Counted from the stretch's first letter, positions 14,091 through 26,746 are shown. The stretch: DNA of 45,000 nucleotides from Glandiceps talaboti (GCF_964340395.1 NC_135566.1:1572501-1617500), one strand, 5' to 3'. Notes: a model not told the origin generated them from the sequence alone. A program made the numbers and translations.

Positions 14091-14480
14091 AGAGACGTGG
14101 TGGTGGAATTCCTAGAGTGACGTGACTGGCTTTGAATTTGTAGGTTGCAGGTTCGAACCCCGTCGCTGCCGTTTGTTTCTGAATGTCTAAAGTCCTTGGG
14201 CAAGATTTGAACAATGACTGTGACTCAGTCAATCCAGCTGTACAATTGGGGACCTGGTAGGGTAGAGGTTGAAACGGTTGCTTTAATCCTATCTGCTTAC
14301 AGAGGTTGCAATGGATTGTATGTTTCCCAGGAACGAAGTATAAAGTGTCGCTGTCCCGCTGTCCGTGCTGGGCTAATCATATTGAAGGGTTTTCAGTACA
14401 GTGTGGGAAAGTGCTATATAAAAAAATCATCATTATTATCATTATCATCATTATTATTATCATTCATTATAATGAAATTG
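14091..14480 (+). mobile_element. tRNA-derived SINE with conserved central core
   Basis: The head carries a perfect RNA polymerase III B box, GGTTCGAACCC (14150-14160), in a tRNA-like context (GGTTGCAG before it, CGTCGCTGCC after). A core block follows with CCTTGGGCAAGATTTGAAC and later CAGTCAATCCAGCTGTA and TTGGGGACCTGG, of the kind shared by conserved-core SINE superfamilies of marine invertebrates. The 3' end is AGTGCTATATAAAAA and an (ATC/ATT)n tail. The A box is degraded. A second, inverted 5'-truncated copy is at 41448-41620. I cannot say which named core domain it carries. Confidence 0.8.
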
Positions 14481-14501
14481 GTTGAAAATTATACGTGTGG
14501 G

Positions 14502-14536
14502 TGTGTGTGTGTGTGTGTGTGTGTTTGTTTGTTTGT
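14502..14536. repeat. (GT)n(GTTT)n microsatellite
   Basis: Short GT array followed by three GTTT units, just past the SINE tail. Confidence 0.9.
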
Positions 14537-14789
14537 TAGAGAGAGAGAAAAAAATGGGGGAGGGCCGGGGGAAACAAATGCAACCCGACAGAGAGGGTCA
14601 TTTAAACTGTAAACTGAAATATATATGATAATTGATATGATAGAGATAATGATATAGCAGATTGGAATATGCAACCTGTAGTATCTTTTAATCGATGTTT
14701 TTATTTTGTCGTCTTGACAGGTGTTATGTAGGGGGGGAAATTGTATTCTGTATTCCTCCTAGGCATTACACATCCAAAACATCGTAAAA

Positions 14790-14938
14790 TCTCGCGAGAA
14801 CGTATCCGCGGCACTAATCGTTTGATTGCTTGGTAGGTGTATTGACTACCGCTTCTATTAAATAATTCGCCATGTCATTCTAACGGAAAAGCTTTCTTTC
14901 CTTTAATAATATCGACAATAAATTGTGAAGTGACGTCA
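14790..14938. promoter_or_regulatory. Promoter-like region with TCTCGCGAGA and TGACGTCA
   Basis: Two perfect palindromes stand in a locally CpG-richer stretch: TCTCGCGAGA at 14790-14799 and the CRE TGACGTCA at 14931-14938. Both are known elements of TATA-less animal promoters; the first is often linked to bidirectional initiation. The first coding exon at 15283 follows about 345 bp after the CRE, leaving room for a 5' UTR. No TATA box is evident and the start site is not visible. Confidence 0.5.
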
Positions 14939-15105
14939 CAACTACGGACAGATCGATACAGAGGTTTAATTACGGTACTGGAACTGTCAATTTTAGCGGC
15001 CGATGATATCTACAATTTAGCATTATCCGTACCAGTTTTATTGGTCCCAAGAGCAAGCCGTGTCGTGTGCCTGTGGATAGCAGTGACAGTCGGAAGTCAT
15101 CATAT

Positions 15106-15228
15106 ATGATAGCGACTCGTTGTCGTCCTAAATGCAAATTAGTACGGTACTGTGAGGAACATTACGGAACGAAGCCTACCTCTCTGCTTATGACACTATC
15201 GAAGACCAGGAAGCCGACACCACTCTAG
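15106..15228 (+). CDS. Upstream open reading frame in the putative 5' leader
   Basis: ATG at 15106 opens a 40-codon frame beginning MIATRCRPKCKLVRYCEEHY and closing TAG at 15226-15228, 55 bp before the MGDSK start and in a different frame. It has three Cys in the first 16 residues. If the leader is transcribed as inferred, this uORF would be met first by scanning ribosomes. There is no evidence for a functional peptide. Confidence 0.25.
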   Translation: MIATRCRPKCKLVRYCEEHYGTKPTSLLMTLSKTRKPTPL

Positions 15229-15282
15229 TGGTTGGAATAAGGCGACACGACCGAACATACGGCTGAGAAGTGTACTAGAAAT

Positions 15283-15297
15283 ATGGGCGACTCAAAG
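15283..15297 (+). CDS. Candidate first coding exon (MGDSK)
   Basis: ATG GGC GAC TCA AAG is followed immediately by GTGAGT, a near-ideal donor, leaving phase 0. An in-frame TAA at 15238-15240 lies upstream with no ATG between, so this ATG is the first in its frame. The promoter-like motifs at 14790-14938 and the absence of a good acceptor just upstream support a first exon. The protein family is unknown because the next exon was not recognised. Three more phase-0 candidates on the same strand (22644, 43992, 44530) suggest alternative first exons of one gene. Confidence 0.45.
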
Positions 15298-16911
15298 GTG
15301 AGTATCGGTGAAACTATTTCCCGTTCGCACTTATCAGATGTAGAGTACTTACGTTGTTATCACTATTGAGTTTAACACAGAGAATGCAACCTTGTCACTA
15401 TGGAGGTTTCACACTATGTTTTAATTTCAATCATTTTTGCATATTTATGGCCATAAATCTATACGAGTTGACGTGCAATCATGAAATTGTGTCAATACAC
15501 GCGTACATCACTAAAACATACACGCGATACATATAATTCATCAAAGCAGATGACATTATTGTAATTTGACCCCAACCATGTATTACAGTAGTAAAAAATA
15601 AAGTGGATTTTCTTTCAATAAAATCCGTAACATTAATACCCTGATGAGGTTAGAGGATCCATAATGGCCGACATGGTTATTTCATAATTATAGCATTTAC
15701 ATTTATTGTAGACCAATTAATAATAAATATCAGTCGGCTTCACGCTGAATTTTATACCAGTATATATCCGAAAAAACATGCAGATGAGCCCACTTTCTGC
15801 TGCAAGGCTTGTTCGTATATTGTAAACAAAGGTATGGAAAGTAAATTTGTCATGGTTAATGCAGCCCTTAAAACATGCAAGTAATGGCACATTGTAAATA
15901 AATAGTACTTTTAGGACGTCTTTCACTTCTCCATTAGTCTCTCTGGCTGTCAAATAAGAATCATTTGAATTATACCCGATTGATAGCGTTTTAATTTTTC
16001 ATGTCATTCATCAATTTGAAGGAAATCGTCCTTTTTATGGTTTTTAGAATGCCTTTCGGGGGAGACTGTCGTTCCATACCGACGTTTTATCAATGCCATG
16101 ATTTGAACAGTTTTGTCATTTCTTGCTTACCATTGGGATTACCATATCCCTTAAATCAGCTCTGATTAATTAATTTCAGTTGATCGAGGCTACATTTATT
16201 TTTACCGTGATGGAAACACAAAGTCAAAATATGTTCGATTCATCAAAGTGTTATATCGTACATGTGTACATCATTTCTTTATCTTTTTGAAGTGATTAAA
16301 ACTAGCCCGGTAATGTCCACGACGTAGATTTGTTTATATTAATGCCTGTTAGGTTTACAGGTTCGTTTTCAACTCGTCTATCATATAAAACACAACCACC
16401 ACAGCTGGTTAGAACCTGCGATATTTCAAACAACCGATTTCTATTTTAGTGCTGGTGTAAACCCAAGCCTTATTTTAGCTGTTGATCACGCATGCTTCAC
16501 ACCTGTATTGTGTAAACACGTCACGCCTTACAGAAAACGTATATTATTGATATGATATAATATATGAAAGAAGTGCAAATTGTGAATTCTAAATATAACT
16601 TTATTGCGTATTTGTTTGTGTAATTTAAGAGGACTTTTCATTAAATGACGGAATACGATTGTTAGAGATGTTGAAAAATGACACGTACGTGTAGAATAAT
16701 ACACACAACCACTTTGTATTTTTCGTTTGCCTAGAATATTTCATGTATTTATTCAACTTGATTAATTGCTCCCAAAAGTATTAACGGGGAATTTAAATTC
16801 CATTCTCCTTGAAACAACCTTTCACCTTCGACGTAGATTATTCAGCTGTACACCTTAAAATAGTTTACTTTTATTGATACTGTGGTCATTGACGATTTCT
16901 AGTTTAATTCG

Positions 16912-16957
16912 TCCGTTTTTACCTCTGTAAGGAAAGAACATATTTTATGCTTTTGTC

Positions 16958-17042
<85 letters not shown>

Positions 17043-17488
17043 GAACATGATATCTCTAAACAAAACTCATCAAGTCTAATGAAACTTTCCCCACATCTTG
17101 CGTATGAACTTATTAGGTTTAGTAAACATTCACGAATATTCGTGAGTAATTTGCATAATTAATGTTTTTCTGTAATTAGGATATATCTTAAGAATGCACC
17201 CTTCAAACTCCATACATTTTATGGCATACATCAAACTTAATAAGCGCATGTGTCCTATAAAGCTTGTTTATGTAATTTATAGTTTTAATAAGTCATTTTC
17301 ATAATTAATGATTTCGGTAACTAGGATATATCTAAAGAAAACACTTCAAATTCCATATAGTTTGGTAGAAACATCAACCAAAACAAAGTATACATGTCCT
17401 ATAGAGCTTGCTGACATAGCTTTTAGTTGTGTGGGAACAAAACTGTTTAGGTTTTGCCCTTACAGAAGGTATTCAGTTTACATCTAGT
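16912..17488 (+). mobile_element. Hairpin/(TCTG)n/147-bp-unit element, family 1, shorter copy
   Basis: It starts TCCGTTTTTACCTCTGTAAG (compare the copy at 7494). A (TCTG)n array of about 85 bp (16957-17041) follows, then two diverged internal units with anchors near 17150 and 17297. It ends CCCTTACAGAAGGTATTCAG...ATCTAGT. The terminal hairpin is degraded. Start and end words match the 7494-8613 copy, with four fewer internal units. Confidence 0.75.
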
Positions 17489-18076
17489 TAGTTTTTGTTT
17501 TCTTCAGAATTTGCATTTGGTATTACTTTCATTGCATTTGTTTTGATGTGTTCTAAAAACAGTTGAAGGTAGATAAGAGAAAAGGAAATGTTTCTTTTTA
17601 GCGCGAAATGTTCGTACACGATTTCGACGACACATTTGATGAGCAAAAAGGTCGTACATGATTTTTGACGACACGTTTGACAAAGAACAAACTCAATGAA
17701 AATGAAATATGAGATTATGAATGTATAGCGAAAGTATTAGGTATAAATCCTAGGTTTAAGTTCTCCTCTATAAATTAAAGTATAGGTCAATCTCATTCGC
17801 CTACAGTTTACACAGTGTTCCATAACTAACTTTCTGAAGTGTGTCACTTGCTCTCTACCTGACAGTAAAAAATGATTTTTTTTTAGAATTAATGATATAT
17901 TTGTCGGCGTTATAGTTAAGCCATGTATTAATAATTGGGCAGTCCGTCATTGTATTTGTTTTCTGATTTAAGAATCACGTGACGTATATACACTTTCGGT
18001 TACTCATTTGTTGTTAGCTCAATTTACGAATTTAATTTGCATACTATTAGTAGTAGTAGCGGTATTTTTATCAATA

Positions 18077-18165
18077 TTATCATCATCATCATCATCATCA
18101 TTACCATCATCATCATCATCATCATCATCACCACCACCACCACCACCACCACCACCACCACCACC

Positions 18166-18202
<37 letters not shown>

Positions 18203-18240
18203 TCATCTTTATTATTATTATTATTATTATTATTATTGAT
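18077..18240. repeat. (CAT)n(CAC)n(CAT)n(ATT)n trinucleotide array
   Basis: A compound trinucleotide tract with ordered blocks of ATC, ACC, ATC and ATT. Overlapping open frames give Ser, Pro, Ile or Thr runs and are artefacts. Confidence 0.97.
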
Positions 18241-18990
18241 ATTATTATCAATACGCTACTAATAAAAATACAACATTTGTGGTCTGATATACATTTCCAA
18301 ACTTTAATCTTTGCGTTGATAATGTAAGCTTCCTTTCGAGGTTATGTACACAAACTAAGTTCTTAATTAGATTCTTCAATTTGCATAGTGATTAGATTTT
18401 TTATAACATAATTAAATAAACTTAATTAACACACAATAAATAATTAACACTTTGGCAGTAAACGAATTAGGGTGGATTTTCGCAGTCGATGGAATGCCAA
18501 CCATCCTACACGATTTCAAATGTTTTACGTAAGGAATATATAGAATATTTTCACTGAATTACACTCACGATCGTTTTAAATACGTGCATTCAAGCGTACC
18601 ACAGACCATCCACCGTGGTGGAGGGTCTATGAGTGTACTTATCTATTCACACATCCCCCTCCCCCGATTGCGCCGTGACGTGACGATTATACTCCGTCAG
18701 TTAATACTTGTCACTGACAGACTAACAACATTTTGCGCTCAAAAAACAAAGTCTCTTGTCAGCAAGGAGAACTACCGAAGTCGAACGCTGTCAGTGTATT
18801 TGTACAGTAACATACTAAAATACACCGTAATCAATAATGCAGGAAACCCCCGTAAGCCAACTTTACACCGTCTTACGTGAGTGTGTTAGTTCTAGACAGA
18901 TAGAATATTTCTGTGTGTACGAGTTTACTGTATTCTATCTACATGATCTATAGATAGAATATATCTTCCTAGAATCTGGCCAACATATAG

Positions 18991-19051
18991 TTAGGTAGGT
19001 GGGTGGGTAGGTAGGTAGGTAGGTAGGTAGGTAGGTAGGTAGGTAGGTAGG

Positions 19052-19128
<77 letters not shown>

Positions 19129-19168
19129 GCACGCACGCACGCACGCACACACACATACATACATACAT

Positions 19169-19203
<35 letters not shown>
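18991..19203. repeat. Compound tetranucleotide array GGTA-GATA-GCAC-CATA-CAGA
   Basis: Five different tetranucleotide blocks follow one another without spacers, each differing from its neighbour by one or two bases in the unit. Confidence 0.97.
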
Positions 19204-19204
<1 letters not shown>

Positions 19205-20224
19205 TTGTATGTTTTCTTATCGTGTGTGTGATGAATAATTTTGCTGTCCAATATTATTGTTTTTCTGTTTTACCTTGACTGCTATCTCTTTGAAGAATTC
19301 GTAAATGCATGAGTATGAATATGGACATACATACATACAGACACAGACACATACACATAAACATACACAAACACAGACACATACAAATACACACATACAA
19401 ACACAAACACACACATACGGTATTCGTATCAACAATGCAATATACAAGTCTAGTGGACAATCGTAACTTGTTAGAAAGAATTGAAAAGGTTGATGGAAGA
19501 CAGATGTTCTACCTTGAATAAGAAAAGAAATAACATCCACTTTCACTTCCTGTTCCTTGTCGTTTAGTCATGGAATGGCATCTTTCGAATATAAAACAAT
19601 GAACACAAGATCTGTACAAAAAACTTTCACTACGCCCTCATCGACAACATTACGTTTTAGTTCTCTCAGCAATCAACACTGTCTTGCAAGTCTTGGTATA
19701 TTTATACTCTACATGATACTTAGAGAACAAACTCTGATCAAAGCAGATGTATAGAAATGAATGGAGTATAGAAAATAGGTGAATAAACATTCTTGAGGAC
19801 AAACTTTGAACTTGAAAATAAGGTGATGATTGAAAAATGCAATATTAACTTGAACGAGTTGCAGACGCGATATGTGATCAATATTGTGAATATACTGGAA
19901 CATTTAAAAACCCAAAGTATTAGATGCAGGAAGCGTGGACGTATTTTTTGTTTTATTAATCGGATACACCTGCAATGTCATCCTTCCTAACGCTGATGCA
20001 AGAGACATGATACGAGAAGGCGAACACTAATGGGATTTACATATTTCACTAAGTACAATGTGTTGCATACATTAATAATGAGACAATGAAAAATAAAATA
20101 AAATAAACCATGGCTACATAGTCTGATTGTTTATTTCTTAAGTCAGCTAACTCCATGTAAACAATACAGTTGAAATATAATATGACATTAATACGTATGA
20201 CAATACATTGCAGAATTTGACCAT

Positions 20225-20451
20225 GACATACATACGTACATACATACGTACATACATACATACATACATACATACATACATACATACATACATACATACA
20301 TACATACATACACACATACATACGTACGTACGTACGTACATACATACATACATACATAGACAGACAGACAGACAGACAGACAGACGCACGCATGGACGGA
20401 CGGACGGAAGGACTCAAGCACGTGGGCGGGTCGGCGAGTGGGTAAACAGAC

Positions 20452-20538
<87 letters not shown>

Positions 20539-20540
20539 AA
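20225..20540. repeat. (CATA)n/(CGTA)n and (CAGA)n arrays
   Basis: CATA units with CGTA interruptions at 20225-20359, CAGA at 20360-20386, a 60-bp GC-rich spacer with CGGA repeats, then CAGA at 20447-20538. Confidence 0.97.
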
Positions 20541-20857
20541 TCCGACAAAACTGTCAATTGAACAAAGTCAAATAACTGTTTTGTCATGTTTTTTTTCTCA
20601 TAACTATTCTTTGGTCAAGTAGAAAACTTGGGCGAAAGATTTGAAAGCTTGGGCGGACCCCAAGTATAAACCCTTCGACATAGAGTTGTAAAGCGCACTA
20701 TCACAGTGAAGTTCAACAGTCGCCATTACAGCTTTTGAGCATGCGTATTTGCATTCTAGTAGATTAATTCAACTAAACCGTGACCAATCTAGTCTCTGTT
20801 AGGTGACACACCTAATTAAACTAATATATATCGATACATCAACTGTCAACCAATTAA

Positions 20858-21200
20858 CTGATCCCCCACCCCAATAAACCGATCAACTGTCCCCCTCTCG
20901 ATAAAGCGATCAACTGCCCCCCTCTCGACACAGCGGTCGACTGGTCCCCTCGGTAAAGCGATCATATGGCCTCTCAATAAACTGATGAACTGGCCCCTCG
21001 ATAAACCGGTAATCTGTCCCCTCGATAAACCGGTCATCTGTCCCCTCGATAAACCGGTCATCTGCCCCCCCTTCAATCGAATTATCTCTCCATTAACCGA
21101 TCGACTGGTCCCTCGATTTAAAAATCGACTGGGCCTCGATAAACAACCGATGATCCGCCCCCCCACCCAATAAACCGACCAACTTGTATCTCGATAAACT
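20858..21200. repeat. 23-24-bp minisatellite, unit like CCCCTCGATAAACCGGTCAT
   Basis: About fourteen diverged units built from a C-run, TCGATAAA, a CGRTC/CGGTC word and an AACTG or ATCTG ending. The central three units near 20995-21065 are nearly identical; divergence grows to both sides. This is the pattern expected if recent slippage or unequal exchange occurred in the middle. Confidence 0.9.
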
Positions 21201-22643
21201 GATTAAGAGAAGGCTATGGTTCTAAAATGTCGTATTCTAAATCCCAAGATGATTCCAGTGTCATTTGAAATTCTCCTTTTCTTACCAGTACTGTCGAAAT
21301 TCATACCAAGAAATGTATTGTCATGATTTGCCATGGTTACATCGTAGTTATTACATCAATATTGTAATTAGTGATAGTATTTAGCTAGCTGATAAATCGT
21401 TTTATTATGAGACTGAACTAAATCTTAGGTACACACCAGAGACATAAAATTATAAAATTGGTCACGTGATAGTGATTGAGCAAACCAAAATGATATATAC
21501 TTGGGAGAAATTATTTATCAGAGCACTAATAAGGTGTCAAGACATTCCCATGATAATATGAAATTGCGTCTCCATGGCAACCTCAAGGCGTGGTTTTAAA
21601 CATACACGTCACATCGCATAGTCACGTACCGACCTATTCATGGTTCGTTCTTACTTTTCTCCAGTTACTGTATATTCAGTTCATCTCGTGTTCATTCGTT
21701 CGATAACAAATACTATCAACCGTTGTTGTATTTGTTACGAACACACATCTGTATTAAACTACAAATCACAATAAATGTGTAAAAATCAAAATATTGCCTA
21801 ATTTTTACCACCGTGACGTAGTATATGTCAATGAAATTGATATTTTCATCTCTGGCCAACTTTGGGCCAAAAAAATACAACTAAATTATCCGTCCAAGTA
21901 ATCAGACGACTAACTGTTGATTTGTTGAAAACATTTGTAGATATCTATAGACATTTGCATTCTGCTTTCGAAATGAATGTACACGTTGTAATTAACTTTT
22001 AGATCGCCTTCTAATCCAGGGATTGTCTCACTTTGTGAACTTTGGCAGCGAGGCAGATTGCGTTTTTGTTACTGATGGCTAATGTGAACATGTAATTTTC
22101 ATTACAAATTCGTTGTCAGACAGGATATTCATCATGTCATATTGTAAGCTGTCGAGAAATGAAATTAATTTGTAAAGAATAATAAGAAAAAGGTCGGTCA
22201 GACGTACAACTGCATTGTTCAGGCACAATATGGCGAATAAATGATGCGTTAAAGTGAATAGGAATAGTGGCAGTGGAAAGGGATAGTACTATACGCATAT
22301 ATAGGTATGACTAGTTCACCACACTGCTGTTGTCGTCGCCTAGCAACCACCAATTCTCATCCATAAGTGATCGAGTGTCGCGTTTCCCTCCATGTTGTGG
22401 ACGCAACGTCGAAATGAAATATGTGACAGCGGAGTTTTGTGATGTCATCGCCAGCATGTGCAATATACATACGCAAATTGACCCGGTATTTACTTAGGTA
22501 AATTTACATAAATAGTTTGAAGTGGAAGGTGAATTTACTTCCTTCGAACCATAATATTAGCAGGCTTTCGAAAATAGAGTGACCAGGAACAGAGTTACAT
22601 TTGGACGGCTGTCGAGCAGAGTGCCGACTACTACCGGTCCACG

Positions 22644-22694
22644 ATGTTTATGATGAGGCAGTCGTACGTGAGTAGGGGAGGTGATAGCTCACAG
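22644..22694 (+). CDS. Candidate alternative first coding exon (MFMMRQSYVSRGGDSSQ)
   Basis: ATG at 22644 is the first in its frame after an upstream TAG (22575-22577). Seventeen codons end at CAG followed by GTACGTAAG, a very good donor, phase 0. Inside the exon, TAC followed by GTGAGT at 22668 is a second good donor, also phase 0, which would shorten the peptide to MFMMRQSY. The local sequence is richer in CpG than its surroundings. The MxMM start recalls the candidate at 44530. Family unknown; the call rests on splice logic only. Confidence 0.45.
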
Positions 22695-23649
22695 GTACGT
22701 AAGAATCGAAACACATTTAAATGGCATACATCTGTATCGTATATGCAATATCACATCTTCCCAGAAATTGTCAAAACGTATATTCGGGATCGTGGAAGCT
22801 AAACAGTGACGTTTTAACAACTGAGTATCTACGAAAGTACAATTACAGTGTTAGTGACATCGGATTAAATGTCCATTAGAAGGAAGATAGAGTTCGGTAG
22901 AACGGGTGTGTTCGGTCATATCACCATTTACGTTGTACATCGTACACACACATCTGTGAGGCTGACACGGCTATAGCGGTGTTGTGGTGTGACTTTTTCT
23001 GTAACTCTGTTATATAACCGTAGAATCCCTCATTGAGGTCGTCTTTTGTTATAACAGTTCCTCATTTCACCGTCTGCTATACATAGTTTCGTGTATTTAA
23101 CACTAACGTGTAAATATACGATCTACAGAAACAGTATACAACCACCTTATCACCGCAATCATACACAATATTTTATGTTGTCTGACTAAATCAACATGAA
23201 ATAGATCTCATTTACTATTCTAAAAGGTGACTGTATTGAGAATGTGACAGACGGAGAGTCTACCATTTTATAGTGCCGTGTAAAAGTTAGGCCCATCATC
23301 ATCCCACTGTGACAAATTTTACAAGTGTTTCCAATCTTTCCATATCATGATGTTTTTTGGCCTAAAGCACGTAGCGACTGAGTGTAGTTACTGAATGTCT
23401 AAAATTTAATCGTTTTTACCTAATCATATAACGACGAAAGATTATAAGAGACATATAAACCATCCATACATTGCTGTAATTGAATTGTATTGTCAAAAGG
23501 TGTCGTCAAAACCACCTTTAGCGGGAACTTATTGTGTGTCATGCCCTGAAAAATCGATATTTTCCGAAGAGTCACCGAGACTAACCCCGTCAACATCTGT
23601 GAATAACCTCATTTGAAAATACGATCATTTCTCAAGTTATCTATACATG

Positions 23650-23885
23650 CAAATTTGACGCGAGAGCCATGGTCCTTATTTGCATAAGACTGTATTTTTA
23701 AACTCAAGTAAAAACAAGATATCTATATTACACATACAAACGTGAACTGAGAGGAATGGCTTTCATTTTGCATACGATTATGTTTTTAAATAATAGATAA
23801 TTAAGTTCTCATATATCACATACATACTTGACACGAGAGCATTGCCCCTTATTTACACACGGATATATTTTTAGACCCCCACAAA
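23650..23885. repeat. Three degenerate ~85-bp units
   Basis: The anchors TTGACGCGAGAGC (23654), GTGAACTGAGAGG (23742) and CTTGACACGAGAGC (23825) are each followed about 15-30 bp later by a TTTGCATA or TTTACACA word and TATTTTTA. Spacing is 88 and 83 bp. The units are too diverged for a recent array. Confidence 0.5.
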
Positions 23886-25189
23886 ACGAACACAAAGAGA
23901 AACAATTTAATTATTCGTAAACGTATGATTCGAAGTGACCAGAAAAATTCAAATATCTGTATATTTTCCTCCATAATGAGAATTGCTGGTGACAGGCTTT
24001 CGCGGTTTATTTTCGTTATGCATTTCCTCCTTTATGGGCTTCATTATATATTATAGCAAAGCAATGCCTAGTAGTTGCTGAATTATTCACACATTCCCAA
24101 GATATTAAGCTCAGTCCGGAATAAGAGCCTATAAAATGCACATGTATTACTTTTTTGTAGGAATTAGGAAAAAATGAGATTAGTGTGGAAATGACCGTAA
24201 GGGATGATAGAAAGTGAACCAGTCACTCTAGATAATAAAATAAAATATGTTCATCTGATGAGAACCAGCTCAGGATGATGTAGGACACACACAGATTGTA
24301 TCCAATACATTGATATTAATTTCGTGTAATGCAATAATTTGTGATCCTAATATTACACCGAAAATCTTCCTTAATTACAACGGTTCAAATTTATGCCTCA
24401 AAATTGGTTTATTTTGAAAATTACGATCCAAAAGTCAAGGTCGAGAGACATTGATCGTAATCTTATTTCTCAATTCTTGTTGAAGTGGAAAATATGGGAT
24501 AAATTAGGAAAGTATGACAAATGCAATCATCGAAGACATGTCGGAATTTTTATAATTATCTGAGGAATGAAATAACAAATTGAAATTCTACTGTTGTATG
24601 TATTAAAACAACAAGGAATACTCGTATGCTTGTGAATATATCCAGCTCGTAAAACACTAGATTCCCAAGTAACCAGTGAAGCATTTTTCACTGGCATTGT
24701 TATTTTCATGTGCTCAGTGAAGAAAATGAATAATTACCCATTTATCAACGTCTACAAGCAATCACAATAACGCGAAATGGATTAATTTTTTACATAAAAT
24801 GTTTTTAATTTTGAGTATGTCCCTTTAATGAAATTTGTACATGTACACTGTAGACTCTACTAACGTCAAAACTCGATATGTTTAACAGCTTAAAGTGGCG
24901 TCATGTATGGGTGCACAAAATTGACACACACGACTATTTAAAGAAGCCATCTAAAACCAGACGAAAAGTCTATAAAATAAACATTTTACGTCAAAGTAGA
25001 AGATGATGTCGCCATGCTACTCTCGTTGGTGTTCACATGACCATGACACGACTGCCTACAAATCGGCGCTAATTTCAAATGAAAGCATGACAGAATGGTG
25101 TATAGTTCATGTATGTTTTTCCTACACCCATGATACATATTGTATATACATACACCCACCCACCCACTCACCCACATAAACATATATAT

Positions 25190-25200
<11 letters not shown>

Positions 25201-25274
<74 letters not shown>
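25201..25274. repeat. (AT)n microsatellite
   Basis: A 74-bp pure AT tract, flanked by ATAC-, CACC- and GTGT-rich sequence to 25380, ending in a run of G. Confidence 0.97.
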
Positions 25275-25276
<2 letters not shown>

Positions 25277-25500
25277 AGTAGTCATGTATATATACATATA
25301 TATGTATTGTAAGTATGTACATTTATGTGTGTGTGTATATGTGTGTATGTGTTTGTGTGTGTTTGTGTGTGGGGGGGGGGTATTACAACCAGTGACAGGT
25401 AAGCATTTACAAGCAGAATTGTTACAACCAAGAAAAAGTAAATAAATGAATTGATTACTAACACACTTGGCACAGCATGTTGGAAGTACAGAGATATGTA

Positions 25501-25740
25501 TTACATTTCAGGGTTTGATAAGAACAGTTTTACGGTCTCTTTCTTGACATAATAGTTCACATTCACAAAGAATTTCCAGTTCCCCTGGAATTTCATGTTA
25601 AATCTAAAGTTTGGAGCATGAATGTAATCTCCAACTTTTACCGTATAAGTCACCTGTTGAATTTGTGTTATTTGAGGTGAGTTTGTATAAGTGATGTAAT
25701 GAAATGTCAAAGTTGGCCATTTATATTTACTGGTATATTC
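25501..25740 (-). CDS. Weak candidate terminal exon, unrecognised protein
   Basis: Minus-strand frame open for about 80 codons after an upstream TAA and ending at a TAA. The peptide contains [30 protein letters not shown] and [13 protein letters not shown], an alternating pattern like a beta-sheet domain. An AG near 25642 (ATTCAACAG before GTG) could be an acceptor but lacks a pyrimidine tract. There is no downstream AATAAA on this strand nearby. Open frames of this length are expected by chance several times in a window of this size and composition. Confidence 0.2.
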   Translation of the reverse strand, partial: EYTSKYKWPTLTFHYITYTNSPQITQIQQVTYTVKVGDYIHAPNFRFNMKFQGNWKFFVNVNYYVKKETVKLFLSNPEM

Positions 25741-26519
25741 TTAGTGGTATCTCTCTGCACCGCGTAACTTCATTTTTATCTGAGTCTTACCGTCTACATG
25801 TTTTCTATCATTTTGAAATTAAATAACACGTACATGTATATGATATGACATTGTTGTTTATTTGCGGAAGGGGCTGCTGTTGTTGTTGTTGTTTACGTTC
25901 TCACTAAGGTTACCATGTTGCTATGGTAGTTGTCTGTAGTATGTCGTCATCGTTATACATTTTCCTGTGTTAGAGTTTTTGTTTTATATTGCGTTACAAT
26001 CCGATAATTCATGATGTGCTGTCATTTACATACACATTGAGTTCATCTAGTCGATGCAGTGTCTATTTAGAGTACACCAGCAATTATATAAAAAATACCC
26101 TATCTCACAAACTAGCCATGCTATTTTGATAAATTATTTTTAACATTGCACTGGATACATATCAGGATCCCTTACACTCGGCAAGGTAAACGTTATCTGA
26201 ATCATGCTTGAGTGATCGGTAGAGAAGAACAACATAACCTATCAGAAAATAAGCATCATGAAATATGTATACTTTAATAAGCAACACAAACGTGAAAGTA
26301 ATAATGAAAAACTCTCGTCAAAATGGAGAGAAAATTCATCAATGATAATATCTCAATTCTTTATATAGCGAGCTTAAAGATTAACTGCTGTGAAATGGCC
26401 ATTCTTATACAAACAGTGTTGGTGATACTATCTTTTTTTGTCCAGCGTGCGTTTTTGTCGCGATGGTCCTGGCAATCGCAATGACACCCCGTCTTGTTTA
26501 CGTACGTATATACATGAAC

Positions 26520-26746
26520 ACATAAACACGCGCACGCACGCACGCACATACACACGCACGCACATACATACATACGCACATACATACATACATACATACA
26601 TACATACTACATACATACATACATACATACATACATACATACATACATACATACATACATACATGCATGCATACATACATACATACATACATACATACAT
26701 ACATACATACATACATACATACATACATACATACATACATACATAC
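26520..26746. repeat. (GCAC)n-(CATA)n tetranucleotide array
   Basis: A CGCA-rich start, then about 170 bp of CATA units with two single-unit variants. Confidence 0.97.

Larger units (their letters stand above)
15298..22643 (+). other. Presumed intron/regulatory DNA with abundant repeats
   Basis: No coding exon is supported. It contains the second family 1 element, compound microsatellites at 18.1, 19.1 and 20.2-20.5 kb, and the CCCCTCGATAAACCGGT minisatellite at 20.86-21.2 kb. A possible very short exon ATG CAG GAA ACC CCC followed by GTAAGC occurs at 18837-18851. It has phase 0 but a poor -1 base, and I do not annotate it as a gene. Confidence 0.4.
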
